Below are positions 1 to 11,420 of a DNA stretch of 64,000 nucleotides, piece after piece. The notes beneath the pieces are model-generated. The model searched no databases, was not told where the DNA came from, and saw only the letters and a program-made list of their open reading frames with translations. The position numbers were made by a program, and so were the translations under genes. Within the stretch, counting starts at the first letter, position 1. Each line of letters opens with the position of its first letter. The stretch lies in the NCBI GenBank assembly GCA_013397865.1, contig VZTI01001657.1:248001-312000 (forward strand), read 5' to 3'. The DNA is from Struthidea cinerea. Lineage: Eukaryota > Chordata > Aves > Passeriformes > Corcoracidae.

Positions 1-11
1 AGTGGTATAAC

Positions 12-589
12 TGCTGTGGTTTAACCCCAACTGGCCCACAGCACCACACAGCTGCTCATTCACTATTCCCTCTTCCCCCAGAGGGCAGGAGAATCAGAGA
101 GGAAAGCTAAACCTTCTGGGTTGAGACAAGAACAGTTTCATAACTGAAATAAAATAAAATATACTACTATTACTGGTAATGAAAAGGAGAGAGGAATAAA
201 ACCCAAGAGAAAGAAGTAACGCACAATACAATTTCTCACCGCCTGCTGACTGATACCCAGACTGTCCCCAAGCAGTGACTGCTGGCCCCTCCCAGCCAAC
301 TCCCCCAGTTTACATATTGGGCATGATGTTCAAGGGTATGGAACATGCCTTTGGCCAGCTCGAGACACCCGTCCTGGCCATGCTCCCTCACAGCTTCTTG
401 TGCAACTGGCAGCGCAGGTTGCTGGCAGTGCATGAGACACCGCGAAAGTTCTTGGTTTAGGGTAAGCACTACTTAGCAACAACTAGAAATCAGTGTGTTA
501 TCAACAGGATGCTCATACCAAATCCAAAACACACTACTGTACCAGCTGCTAAGAAGAAAATTAACTCTATCCCAGCCAAAGCCAGGACA
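12..589 (-). mobile_element. Solo LTR of an avian endogenous retrovirus (degenerate)
   Basis: On the minus strand this begins TGTCCTGG (at 589) and ends near CCACAGCA (at 12), about 578 bp, a normal length for this LTR group. The order of blocks matches an LTR family I know from many bird genomes: a GGGATAGAGTTAATTTTCTT block at the 5' end, a block about locked-in nucleosome-sized distance further in where 'catgatgttcaagg...ggaacatgcc' precedes a TATA-like stretch (about 305-320 read on -), a degraded polyadenylation region (about 120-150), and a terminal GGGTTAAACCAC block. It is more GC-rich than the flanking DNA. No polypurine tract lies beside 589 and no primer-binding site is visible left of 12, so I infer a solo LTR left by LTR-LTR recombination. 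No clear target-site duplication is visible; the flanks ('tataac' and 'aaatac') match poorly. The family assignment (ERVL- or ERVK-like) is uncertain. Confidence 0.8.
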
Positions 590-3500
590 AAATACTATGA
601 TGTCAACAAAATTTGCTCTTATTCACAACTGTCATGTTGGTGACAACTATTAAAAGGCAAAAGATGCCACTAATTGAGGACAGCAGAATTCCTGTTAGCA
701 TGGATACAAATTGACTCTTTTAGCTTTAAGAAGATCCAGAGCAATTTTTCAGCAGTTCTCTTTATCTCATTTATTTTGAGATACTAGGGCCAGTTCCCAA
801 GTATTTTGCCCTTCTCACCCCAAGAACTGCAGAAATTTTCAAATGCAAACATTTATTCCCTTTACCATCCGCTCTGGTTGAGACGTCCCAAAGACTTTTT
901 GAAATAAGAAATTAATGTGAGGTGAACATATGCTTTTTGGTATCTGCTCACAAAAATATTTTTAATGCACACTAAAGGGGAAGCATTTGCTCTCAGCATT
1001 CCTGAAATAGAAGACTTCATTGAAATTGTTTATTCAAATTTCTTAAACAGCTTTGAAATCCACAACCTTGGACCTGAAGTACAAAGAATATTTTGACTTT
1101 GCTTCTCTACAACCTGCTAGAGTGGAAAATTCATTGAAGTATCTGAAGAAGCTTTGCCACTAATTTGTGGCAAGTAACACCGTGTTTGTCCTTAGGCCAA
1201 CATGGCTACTAGAGGCAATTAAATCACCAAGCACACGGTGTATGTATGTAAAATTTAGAGTGCATGAGGTGCCACAGGCACTTCTCAGATAGCATGTAAA
1301 CAGAGACATGAACAAGGTAAGCCACTGAAATAATTTGAGCTACAAAATAACTTTAGAACACAATTTTGCATGTATGTGGGTTGGAAATAACCATCATGCA
1401 TGTAACAATAGCAATGATTGATTTTCATTCTCACTTTCACCAATTTTTGCATATGTATTTGTCCATTTTGGTATAGTATGGAAAAAAATTTGCCTTGATA
1501 CTATCAGTCACCAAAAATCACTTGTACTTTTACTTTTTGGTGTTAGGGCTGCAAAATTCACTGAGGAGTAAAGTTGTGTTTTCTCTGGTTTTCTGTGCTC
1601 TGGCAGTCTTTCAGTAAGTGTAGTAAACTCTTTCTGAGCCTCAGTTTCACTAACACTGAAAGAATGACACAATTTTTATGAGAAACAGGAAATATTCACT
1701 GCACTGATGAGGTATTGTATTTGCAATACACATGGCCACAAGAGACACCCAGACTCTCTTCAGCCAAGACCTTTCCCAATGCACCATGTGGTAATATAAA
1801 CAAATCATGTCTGATATCCTTGCTCTACTAACATGGACTGCACCAAATGCAGGGCAAGACATCTAAGCAGTCAAGTCAAATCAAATTATCAGATGGTCCT
1901 TCCTTCACTTTAAATCTAAATTGAGTAAAGCCATAACCTTAACTGGAAAAGGCAACTAACAAAAACTGAGTCTTTCTGGGCTTGTAAGAAAAATTTCCAA
2001 CTAAGTCAGTAAGAAATTTGCCTAACTGGGGGCATTGTAAGGAATTGAGAAGTTGTCCAAGGACATAAACACTGGAATGAAAGTGCCAGTGAGTTACACT
2101 CATAAACTGGATTTCACTACATGCTTGGCTTTCTGACTGAACCCAAATTGTGTCTCAGTAAGGGGATTCAGCTGTACTATATGCAGGATATATGAATGGC
2201 AGCAGAATCAGGAGATTGATTTCCATCTTTACTATTCATTAGGGGACTATGCATTATTACTTCCAATATATACTACAAGATCTTAATGAGGCTTTTTTTC
2301 TTTTATTGCTTACTGAAAAAATTTACACCAAAAAACCACAAGTGTGTCATAGGTGGCAATGTGATGCAAAAGAGAGACAGCAGGGTGCAAAAGTGACACC
2401 AAAAAGGCAAAGGTCACTGGAATATAAAAGGGCATAAAGCAAGCTATCAGTTTGAACCTATTAGAGGCAGTGAAATGCAAGAGAAAGTGGGGAAATTATA
2501 TTACAGTGTACAAAGTAATAATAACTGTGCCTTCATGTCTTAATACCCTCTTGTCCCAGCAGTCCTGACTTTCTAGGCAGCCCACTTCTCCACATTAACA
2601 GTAGTCATTTGGAGAGCAGCAAACGTGCCATTAGAAGCACTTTTACAAGTGTATATTCATCCACCAATTAGCTTAATGTGGCTGCTTTCTGCATATTTTC
2701 TATCCAGGCTTGCACAAATCTTATTAATATTTCCCCCTAGCGCTTTGACAGATTACCTTGTCATTATGCATCCTGGAGCCTTTTAAACAATATGGGTAAA
2801 CTACTGTTTGCGAGGTTAATGACAATTATCCCCTAATTACTGCATAAGTCACTCAGTCCACTTTATCTCATAGGCAGGGTTCTGCTCTGTGTATCTGCCA
2901 TTGTGTCACTGTAAATGAATCTTGTATAGCCATGTTTATCTGTCGTTGCCTTGTAAATTACACTGACAGAAGAATGAACAAATTACTGTGTATCATCACT
3001 TAAATACAGCTTCTGATAAAAAATGTCCCACAAGCACAGCACTTGAATTTTACCCTGATCACAATTAGTAAACACATATTGAATGTTTTAGGAGATATAT
3101 TTAGACATGGATGGGACACTGTGGTGGAAGAAGGTTCTGAAGTGCTAAGTCTAAGGGCATTAAAACAGAAGAACTGTAGAAAGCTACACTAGTAGTAGTT
3201 TGATGATTACCTCCTGAGAACTCTTCTGTTAATTTAACAGTTGATAGATGAGCCAGAGATATTTTCCAAACAATCTCATACTCAGGGCTGTGTTGAATTC
3301 CACAATTTCTATTTCTATTGTTTCTGACCACAGCCACACAGGATAATTTTTTAGCTGAAAAATCCAAATAAATTTGGAAGAGAAGTAGCATTCATAAAAC
3401 CACAAGCAAAGCTAACTTAATGCATGCATTTCAGAAAAATATCTGTATCGGGAGAGGAATGGAGAATTGGCAAATACCAGCTTCCTGGTATATTCTGTTT

Positions 3501-5754
3501 TTTGAGGCAACTTCAATGTCACAATTAAGAGTACTCTATTGGTAGGACATCACTGTGTCAGATACGTCCTGCTTTGAGAAAAAAGGTTGACTTGTTGCTA
3601 TTGTCCTTGATTCCTTCTTTCACCAAAGACATCTCAATGTCTCCAACCAGAAGTGCCTACATAGTCAGTGCTCAGAGACAAAATTAGCCTATGGTAGAGA
3701 ACATTAAAACAACAGCTGCTTTTAAAAATAATGCCTTTTCCTATACTGGTCCTGGGAAGGTACCCGATTCATACTCCTAGGAACCACAGTCTTTTGCAAA
3801 CAGTACAACAAAGACAGTGTGGTTCCACTGTGTCTTGGGACAGTCTCTTCTTGAGTCAGAGAAAGCCTTTTAGTACTGGTTTTGTGTTGCTGGCAAACAT
3901 AGTAATTGCACAGTGTAAGTAATGAGGTTACACATAATATATGTTTTCATATTTGGGGTTACACTTTATGCACATATACAATACAGTCACAAGTATCACA
4001 ATGCTATATAGTTACATATTTAAAATTTATATGATTTTGCTTCGTATTTTGTACATCTCATTTCGTAAAACTTCTCATTCTATACATGTAATAAAATATG
4101 CTCAGCACCAGCTTCTGACCAATGTGGTACAAAAAAATCTGAAGTAAGGAAGACAAGATGCAAATTGGAGCAGAATTATGATTCTTGAATGGCAGCAATA
4201 TAAGACAGTTTAAGCCACTGTACAAAAAAAAGAAAGTGTCAGAACTCTCCAAAATATGGTGATTATTTACTGCAATTCAGTCTTATATAGGAGGTTATAC
4301 CAACACTGAAAACCCTTTTATCAATGTAAAGTGTAAATTTCTTTTGTTGGATTACGTTAGTGTCACATCTAGAAAGAATGGACAGACTGAAATGTAGCAA
4401 AATTACTGATATTACTGAAAATCACAGTGGTTTGAATGGAACACAGATGAGGGCGGCACCTTTGACCATGCTCTCAGTTTAACTTGGAAGAAAAAGCTGT
4501 AGTGAAATGGTAAGAAAATGTAACAGCCATCACTGCCAGGGATAACTGAAAAGACTGATCGATTTTGAGTAAGCACTACCTCAAGGGTTTTGGTCCCACT
4601 AGGATTGATCTTTGTGTCTGTCCTGTGCTCAGTCAATGCAACTTTCAGCAGGGTATCCACTGCAGAAATAAATGGAAGTGCTGTAGTAACCCTCCACCCT
4701 CCCTCTAAGTATATTATTTTCTCTCTATGCTGAAGGAAAAAAAAACCAACTCAATAATGTGGTAGATGGCGAAGTGCAACAAATGGTTTAAAAGTTTAAG
4801 GACACAGAATACTGTTATTTTCATGTACAATCTTACTTGGGAAAAAAAATGTTTCTAAATTATTAATATTTCTCTTTGAATTTTAAGCTTCTTTGGCCTC
4901 TGACCTTTGAAAATAGCACAGAAACTGTCAAAAGCATTAGCGAAATTCAAAAAGATTACATCAGTTGGCTTCTCTTGATCAACTAGGTGGGTTACCTTGT
5001 CATAAAATGAAAGAAATGACACATATTGACAGTGTGGATTTAGTGGAAGATTAAGAAGAGAATGCTAAATGTGGAGGTGAACAAGCACCATTTGCTGGCT
5101 TACACCTGTATTCATATAAAACTTCTTTTTTAAAAACACAATAGAAATTCTGATTGAGTAAATTCTTCCAACTTGAGCCATGCTGAGGCCTGTGCCTCAC
5201 CCTTCTCATTCATCCATTCAAAGGGCCTGATATCATATGGTGGACATTAGCACAGAAGTGACCTTGGTCCTTGTGCAAAAATTTTTTTTTTTTTTTCCCC
5301 AGTGAGTTTGCAGCTCCAGATTTGCTATTTGAACTACTGGTGCAAATGACCTAAATGCTTGGAAATTCAAACTGAGCATTCAAACCATACCTAGTTTTAG
5401 GGTTTAAAGGATCTAAAACATCAAACAGAAATCTCATAACCTACAAACACTTGTCACCTGAAAAGAAAACCAGTATTTTTACATTTTTAATGCCTTGTCA
5501 TAGGGTAATCTCAAAGAAAGAGGTGGAGGTGGATATCCTCAAGGAAACTGAAGCTTTATGCCTAGACTCACCAGCCACTTCTTGTGTATTCTGGACAAAC
5601 CATGGTCTTTCCATATCTCAGATCCTTGTTTTTTATATGGAAATAGACAACATTTCCCCTTACTTTATGACTGTAAAGCAAAACATGCTGCAGACTTTGA
5701 AAGGCAGAAGTCCATGGAGCACTACTCTATGACTCTATATGTAATATAGAATTT
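590..5754. other. Unique AT-rich non-coding DNA
   Basis: No gene is recognisable. Open frames on either strand stay below 100 codons and resemble no known protein. It contains one enhancer-like block (2560-2990, listed separately) and a T15 run at 5282-5296. I see no splice-flanked conserved exon, no RNA gene and no young transposon. Confidence 0.7.
2560..2990. promoter_or_regulatory. Candidate conserved non-coding element (enhancer-like)
   Basis: This block is compositionally balanced and free of simple repeats and known transposons. It is dense in homeodomain-type TAAT sites: 'ccaattagcttaatg' near 2665, 'gaggttaatgacaattatc' near 2812-2830, and 'ccctaattactgcataa' at 2831-2847. A POU-like 'attatgcat' lies at 2763-2771. 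Such clusters are typical of deeply conserved developmental enhancers in vertebrate gene deserts. The sequence shows the motifs; the regulatory role is inference, and the target gene cannot be named. Confidence 0.35.
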
Positions 5755-6970
5755 CATCCTTTCTGACCAACTTGATCTCCTTTTATATCAGGTGACCTAA
5801 TCAGTGGATGAGGGGAAGGCTGTGGATGTTGTCTATCTGGACTTCAGCGAGGCCTTTGACACCATCTCCCACAGCATACTCCTGGAGAAGCTGGCAGCCC
5901 ATGGCTTGGACAGGTGCACTCTTTGCTGGGTTAAGAACTGGCTGGATGGCCGGGCCCAGAGAGTGGTGAATGGTGCTGCATCCAGTTGGTGGCTGGTCAC
6001 TGGTGGGGTCCCTCAGGGGTCCGTGCTGGGGCCAGTCCTGTTTAATAGCTTTATTGATGATCTGGATTAGGAGATTGAGTGTGCCTTCAGTAAATTAATG
6101 GGTGACACCAAGCTGGATGGAGTGTTGATCTGCTGAAGGGCAGGGAGGCTCTGTAGAGGGATGTGGACAGGCTGGATTGATGAGCTGAAGCCAACAGCAT
6201 GAGGTTCAACAAGGCCAAGTATCAGGTGCTACACTTTGGGCACAAGTCCAAGCAGCACCACAGTCTGGGGGCTGAGTGGCTGCAAAGCTGCCCAGCAGAA
6301 AAGGGCCTGGGGGTGCTGGTGACAGTGGCTGACCATGAGCCATCTGTGGCCAGGTGGCCAAGAAGGCCAATGGCATCCTGGCCTGTGTCAGCAATAGTGT
6401 GGCCAGTGAGACTAGGAAAGGGATTGTCCCTGGGTCCTTGGCACAGGGGAGGCCACATCTCGAACCCTGTGTTCAGTTTTGGGCCCCTTACAACGGGAAA
6501 GACATTGAGGTGCTGGAGTGACTCCAGAGAAGGGCAATGGAGTTGGTGAAGGGTGTGGTCTCCCCCACTATGAGCAGTGGCTGAGGGAGCTGAGGGTGTT
6601 TAGCCTGGAGAAGAGGAGGTTCAGGGGTGACCTTCTCACTCTCTACAACTGCCTGCAAGGAGGCTGTAGCCAGGTGGGGTTCCGTCTCTTCCAGACAACC
6701 AGTGACAGGACAAGAGGTCATAGCCTCAAGCTGCACCAGAGAAAGTTCAAGTGGACAACAGGCGAAAGTTCTTCACTGGAAGAGGTGTCAGACATTGGAA
6801 TAGCCAGGAAAGTGGTAGAGTCACCATGCCTGGAAGTGTTTAAGATATAACTGGATCTGGCATGTGGTGTCATAATCTAGTTAACAAGGTGGTGGTGATC
6901 AGTCAAAGGCTGGACTTGAGGATCTCAAAGATCTTTTCCAACCTAATTGATTCCATGATTTTATGATTCA
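5755..6970 (+). mobile_element. CR1 LINE, 5'-truncated, dead
   Basis: This is a 5'-truncated copy of Chicken Repeat 1, the main non-LTR retrotransposon of birds. Homology starts at about 5755 in the reverse-transcriptase part of ORF2 ('ctgaccaacttgatctcc' at 5763-5780) and runs to a canonical CR1 3' end ('gattccatgattttatgattc', up to 6970). The 3' untranslated part has the usual 'ttttccaacctaattgattc' block before the tail. The copy is noticeably GC-richer than its flanks. 5' truncation and lack of a clear target-site duplication are normal for CR1. Frameshifts, a stop and a lost catalytic motif show that it is inactive. Confidence 0.95.
5763..6850 (+). pseudogene. CR1 ORF2 reverse-transcriptase fragment, broken
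   Basis: The best open part (5804-6070, 88 residues) holds RT motif [11 protein letters not shown], at residues 11-20 with catalytic Asp13, and motif [14 protein letters not shown], at residues 68-80. It ends at a TAG stop (6068-6070) just before motif C. Reading on in the same frame, the FADD-type box (6095-6106) has become L-M-G-D, so the first catalytic Asp of motif C is lost. Downstream, CR1-like protein continues from 6199 (MRFNKAKYQVLHFG...), then shifts frame, and resumes from 6518 to 6850 with SLEKRRFRGDL and SDRTRGHSLKL, typical of the CR1 C-terminus. A one-base loss near 5782 also puts the first part out of frame with the sequence upstream. It cannot encode an active enzyme. Confidence 0.92.
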
Positions 6971-7749
6971 AGGTAACCTCAAATAAATTGTATATTAGGA
7001 ACTTGACCTGCCTTGACGAATATTCAAACAATTCTGACCCACAGCAAGATTATAAGTGAACTGAGCTACAGAAGAATTGAAAAGAAATGACAGACTTAGG
7101 AAGTGCCTATCCAGAGAATTTCAGTAACATTCACACTCCTTTTTTCAGTGGAGCAGAGCGGGACACGGCTGGAAGGATCCCCTTCTACAATACTGAGACA
7201 CATAAGCTACCATCAGTCAATGAACACCTTTTCTAGTTCATCCTCTCCAAAAATGACCTTTATTACACTATGTTGCCATTGTTTCATTCATGCTTATTAT
7301 GTCCAGAGCTTCCCAAGTGAAATAATTCTCAAATAAAAATATCAATCCCTCTTCCCCAAATGGACACCAATTCACTGTCATTAGATTACTTCTAGCACAG
7401 CAAATTCTGAAGGAAATAACAGTGCTCATATTTACAAGTTTCTTTTGATAACTTTACAAGCTGCCCTCTTACCCCAGGGGGCAGACTCTGTCTAATACAG
7501 AAGAGGCTCCCCTGAACAAAAATATTTGTTGTAAAGCAAATAAAATGAATTATTTTCATAAAAAGAGAGCAGTAAGAATAGCTTGGCAAAATGCAAGCAA
7601 AAAGTTAATTTTAATGTCTTTGGCACATCTCCAGCTCTTAGAAACGGCATCCAAAGTTGGTCCAAGTGTGGCTGATAAAGCAGGCTTAGAGCTGCCTTTC
7701 AACTTTCACTTTTTAATAATAAAAAATCAATATATGGAGGATTACAAGC

Positions 7750-7784
7750 CTCTTGGTTTTGATTTTTTATATCAAAACCAAGAG
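7750..7784. repeat. Perfect 14-bp inverted repeat (hairpin)
   Basis: Arm ctcttggttttgat (7750-7763) is the exact reverse complement of atcaaaaccaagag (7771-7784), separated by a 7-nt T-rich loop. The stem stops abruptly on both sides, which is too short for a microRNA precursor. Confidence 0.9.
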
Positions 7785-7915
7785 ATGACAAGGTTATGGT
7801 GGTGTATGAAATTAAGGCCACAGCCATGATGATACAAGTATTTTATACCCTGTTTATTTACTGCACTCTACAGAGAGACTGAAATAAATTATTAAAATAA
7901 AAGGAATTCTCATAC

Positions 7916-7930
7916 ATATATATATATATA
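7916..7930. repeat. (TA)n microsatellite
   Basis: An uninterrupted alternating A/T run of about 15 bp preceded by 'catac'. Confidence 0.9.
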
Positions 7931-10526
7931 ATTTTATTTGCAAACACAATCCTGAATATGCATTCTGAAACCCAGAAAATTAACAGATTCCACTTCAGTT
8001 CTGAAATGTCCATTTTAAAATAGAAGAAGGAATACTTTGGATAGGAACATGCAAACAACTGTAAACGCTCATATGGAGCCAAATGCATTGTAAATTACAC
8101 TATAGAGCAAAGAGGAAGTATCATGGTGTACAAAAGAACCAAGCAAATCTCTCAGCAGTCAGACTCCCTCAGCTGTTCCTCAGTGATGACAATGTTTGAA
8201 ATGAAACAGTTTAAACAGTTTTGTGAAGGATGTAAGACTCTCTGTTTCATTGTTCTCAGGCAGACCAACTGAGCTTGGCTCAAGCATGATAATAATTGAA
8301 AACCCTGTATATTCCATATTCCTGCAATCTTTAAAAGAGGCAAATTAAAAGTGAAGATTAAAAGCCAATGTCAATTTTGCCCATATAGGATAATAAGGTC
8401 AGACCTCTATAGGGATTTCTAAAACTCACAGTAAACAGAGTTATAATTTATAAGCATTTTAAAGCATACCTGTATGTCTTGCACTCCTCTTAGCAAGAAA
8501 TTATCATTGCCAAGTCATTAGTAATGCAACATAGTATTGTTATGTGACCAACTCCTGGAATTGTTTTCTCAATTTTTTTTTCTTAAGTGAACTACAGTAA
8601 TTAATTCAGTTTGGTGGAACTAAACAAGCAAGGTTACCTATAACATGGTTGTCTCAAACCACATGAGTTTCAAGGAGGGGACTATCCCTTCAAAAATCCA
8701 TTAATCATATCAAATTACTATGCAGGATTCACCATAGGCACATCACAGCAGTGTGAGCATGTGTAGACAATTACATTGTGGTACACTCATAGCAGCAAGG
8801 ACATAGCAAACAGCAGCAGCAGTAGGCCAGAACATGCAGAAATGCAGCAGGTTACGCTTGTCCTTTCACTGATCCCAGGAAGTGAAAAGCATTCTCACAC
8901 AAAGAAGGCACTATTGGTACTTTACGACTTAAGAGAAACCTTTAACACAAGACGTAGTCAAATCAAGTTAAAACCAGGCTTCATTTTTCCTTAAGTGCAG
9001 TTTTAGAAAATAACACAGGCAGACATAAGCAGACACAGAATTAAGCTGTGTTTTCACAGAAACAGGACAGGTGAGGTTTGGAAAGAAGTAAAAAGTTGTG
9101 TGTGAGAATTTGGAGAGAGGATAAAGCAATAGCAAACTCCCCTTGCAAACAGGGATTTTTTTCTTTTTTTTCAACCAGAGCAGCAAGCACTGTGGCTGAT
9201 GAACACCCACCTATAGTGTAACCATACATAAGTGAACACAGGCTGGGTTGATGCCAGAACAGTAAAAGCAGCACTCAGTATTTTTAAAGCACTTTGTATT
9301 GTACAGAGCCCTTTAAGGAAGATTGATTTCCATAAAGTCTCATTTCCATCTCAAGGTACTGATGATGCCATAAACCACAAGAGTTTCTCCACTCAAAATC
9401 CTGCAGTGGAATTTCAGACTCACCACAAGAAGCCCACGTATTAGCCAGGGCTCAAGGAACACAGGCATGTACGGCAAGGCATACTGTTAGGTCAGCCACA
9501 GAATCAAAGAGCAATAAACTTAGACAACAGTGCCTAGCTTTAAAATAATTGCACACATATATGCATACACATTTCATGAATTTTGCCTACATGTTCTAGA
9601 GAATGCTACTTATTATTTAAAGTTTTTTGATCATCACATCATCTTTACTGCCCAGCTGAAAGCTGTCTAGTCAAAGAATGTGAGGCAGGATTCCCTGACA
9701 AAATTGTAATTATTTTCTTAGACTTTATTATGTCTGGATGTATTGGTTTGTGGGGTATACAGTGGCTTTTGACAGTGTTCTTTCTTCACTTCATTTATCT
9801 GGCTTGCATTTTGTCTTGTAACTTGACTGCTATTATACTTGGAGAGAAACAAAAGTCCTTCTCCTGTCCTGTGCCATACAGGGCTTTGAAAGAAGACAAA
9901 ACTAATTGACAAAAGAAAGAGAGACGGGGGGATGAGATATTATGCCATGTTTAAGATAAACCTAAGAGAAAATGCAAGAGTCACAATCCACTTCATATAT
10001 TTTGAAATTAATTAGTGTTGGTATGATGTTATCATAAGAAGAACCAGTCTCATTTGGAGTACGAGCACAGAACTCATGACACTTGAACAGACACCACAGA
10101 ACTCACTCTCTAATAACTCTTTCTACTATGCCCAATCAACATATAAAAGCTGTTGTCTTAGTTTTCAAAAATATACTTCTCAAAGCTGGTGATGAAGCCT
10201 CGGTGACGCACTGCCCTGCATAAGTACGTAAGTGTCCCCTGAACCTCAGGTGTAGCTGCTTGTCAGGAATGCAGATGCTGGTGACAACTGCCTCACTAGG
10301 GACTGAGCGCTCCACTGATTCAATAAGGCTACACAAGTGCAACAGGCCTTGATGTCAGTTACATGGTTTTACATACCTACCATGTCAGTGGTTCTCAGCC
10401 TCCCTGGGAATTTATTCAGATATAAGTGTATTCAGCCCATAACAATGTCTTCTACCTGCCAGAGAGCTAGAAATATTCCCACCTTTTATGAATTTACAGT
10501 GCATGACTGCTGGTATTTTATATATT

Positions 10527-10674
10527 GGGAGGGGGAGGGAGAAAAAGAGAGACAGAGAGAAGAGAGAAAAGGAAAGAAAAAGAGAAGGGAAAAGGATGGG
10601 GAGAAAGGAAGGGGGAAACAAAAGAAAACCAGGGAGAATTAGAGTGAAAAGGAGAGAAAGATGAGAGGGAGAGG
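10527..10674 (+). repeat. Polypurine (GA-rich) tract
   Basis: About 150 bp of almost pure purine on the plus strand, with only a few pyrimidines (for example C at 10553, T at 10597, C at 10619). The longest uninterrupted purine run is 10554-10596. It opens with G3-A-G5-A-G3. A frame of 101 codons that runs through it encodes only a low-complexity E/K/R-rich tail and is not a gene. Confidence 0.95.
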
Positions 10675-10987
10675 ACAGTTTCTAGACTTCATTTTTCATC
10701 TCCATTTTATCTATTTCTCTAAGAACAAATCCACTTACATACCTAACAACATTTGTCCAAACACTGTTTCAAAAGTCCTGGAAGCATAGCAAACTGACTA
10801 TCTACCACAGTGCTTAACCCATCCTCTACCTTTCCTCTTTTGTTTAAAAGAGAGCATATTAAAAATTCCAAATTTTAAAAATTCTAATTTCTTGCACATT
10901 GCACAAGCATCCAGTGCAACTACTTGATGATGTAAAATTGCACATATGCTTATGCAACTGTGACCCAAATCAGTTAATATTTAGCTG

Positions 10988-11020
10988 CAGACATAAAATA
11001 CAGACATAAAATACAGACAT
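10988..11020. repeat. 13-bp tandem repeat, 2.5 copies
   Basis: The unit cagacataaaata occurs twice exactly (10988-11000 and 11001-11013), followed by a partial third copy, cagacat (11014-11020). Confidence 0.92.
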
Positions 11021-11382
11021 CAGTTAGGAAAGTCATGAATGCTGGGGTCAGATTAGATTTCTGTACACTTTGCACAGTGAGGCTGGGTTTCAACAGAAAA
11101 AAATGCTAATGGCATTAGTGGCCCACAATGTCCTTTACATTCACTATTCACTAATAAATTTATACATAGAGTTTTTACTGTGTTAGAGTCTCTTCTTTTT
11201 CTGTGGGTTTAATTCTGATGATATTGTCAGTAACAAAGACTATCAAAGTGTATTATTAAGAGATGTTATTTTTTTTTTACACACTACTATATATCTATGA
11301 TGCAAGATTAAATTAATTAGGAATAAGCTTTTCTAGCCAAAAATATACCTTTCGTCATTACCACTCCATCCAGATGTCCAAA

Positions 11383-11420
11383 CCTTATCAGATACTGATA
11401 AGGCATCCAAGATGCCTTAT
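11383..11420. repeat. Two overlapping perfect hairpins sharing one arm
   Basis: Arm ccttatcag (11383-11391) pairs with ctgataagg (11395-11403) across a 3-nt loop. The overlapping arm ataaggcatc (11398-11407) pairs with gatgccttat (11411-11420), also across a 3-nt loop. The central segment can join either stem but not both. A direct repeat, aggcatccaag, is found at 11401-11411 and again at 11456-11466. Confidence 0.92.

Larger units (their letters stand above)
6971..10526. other. Unique AT-rich non-coding DNA
   Basis: No coding or RNA gene is recognised. It holds a 14-bp perfect hairpin (7750-7784), a short (TA)n tract (7916-7930) and otherwise unremarkable sequence. The stretch 9280-9430 ('ttttaaagcactttgtattg...') faintly recalls ancient L3/MIR 3' ends, but too weakly to call. 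Confidence 0.65.

Noticed and set aside
275..460. Small open frames on both strands at the left edge
   Set aside because: They lie inside the LTR, which does not encode protein in this family as far as I know.
6199..6736. Several overlapping frames on both strands in the first CR1
   Set aside because: Only the plus-strand pieces that match CR1 ORF2 are meaningful; minus-strand frames are shadows.
10337..10642. 101-codon frame with a strongly charged E/K/R tail
   Set aside because: The charged part is a direct translation of the polypurine tract; the rest resembles no protein.
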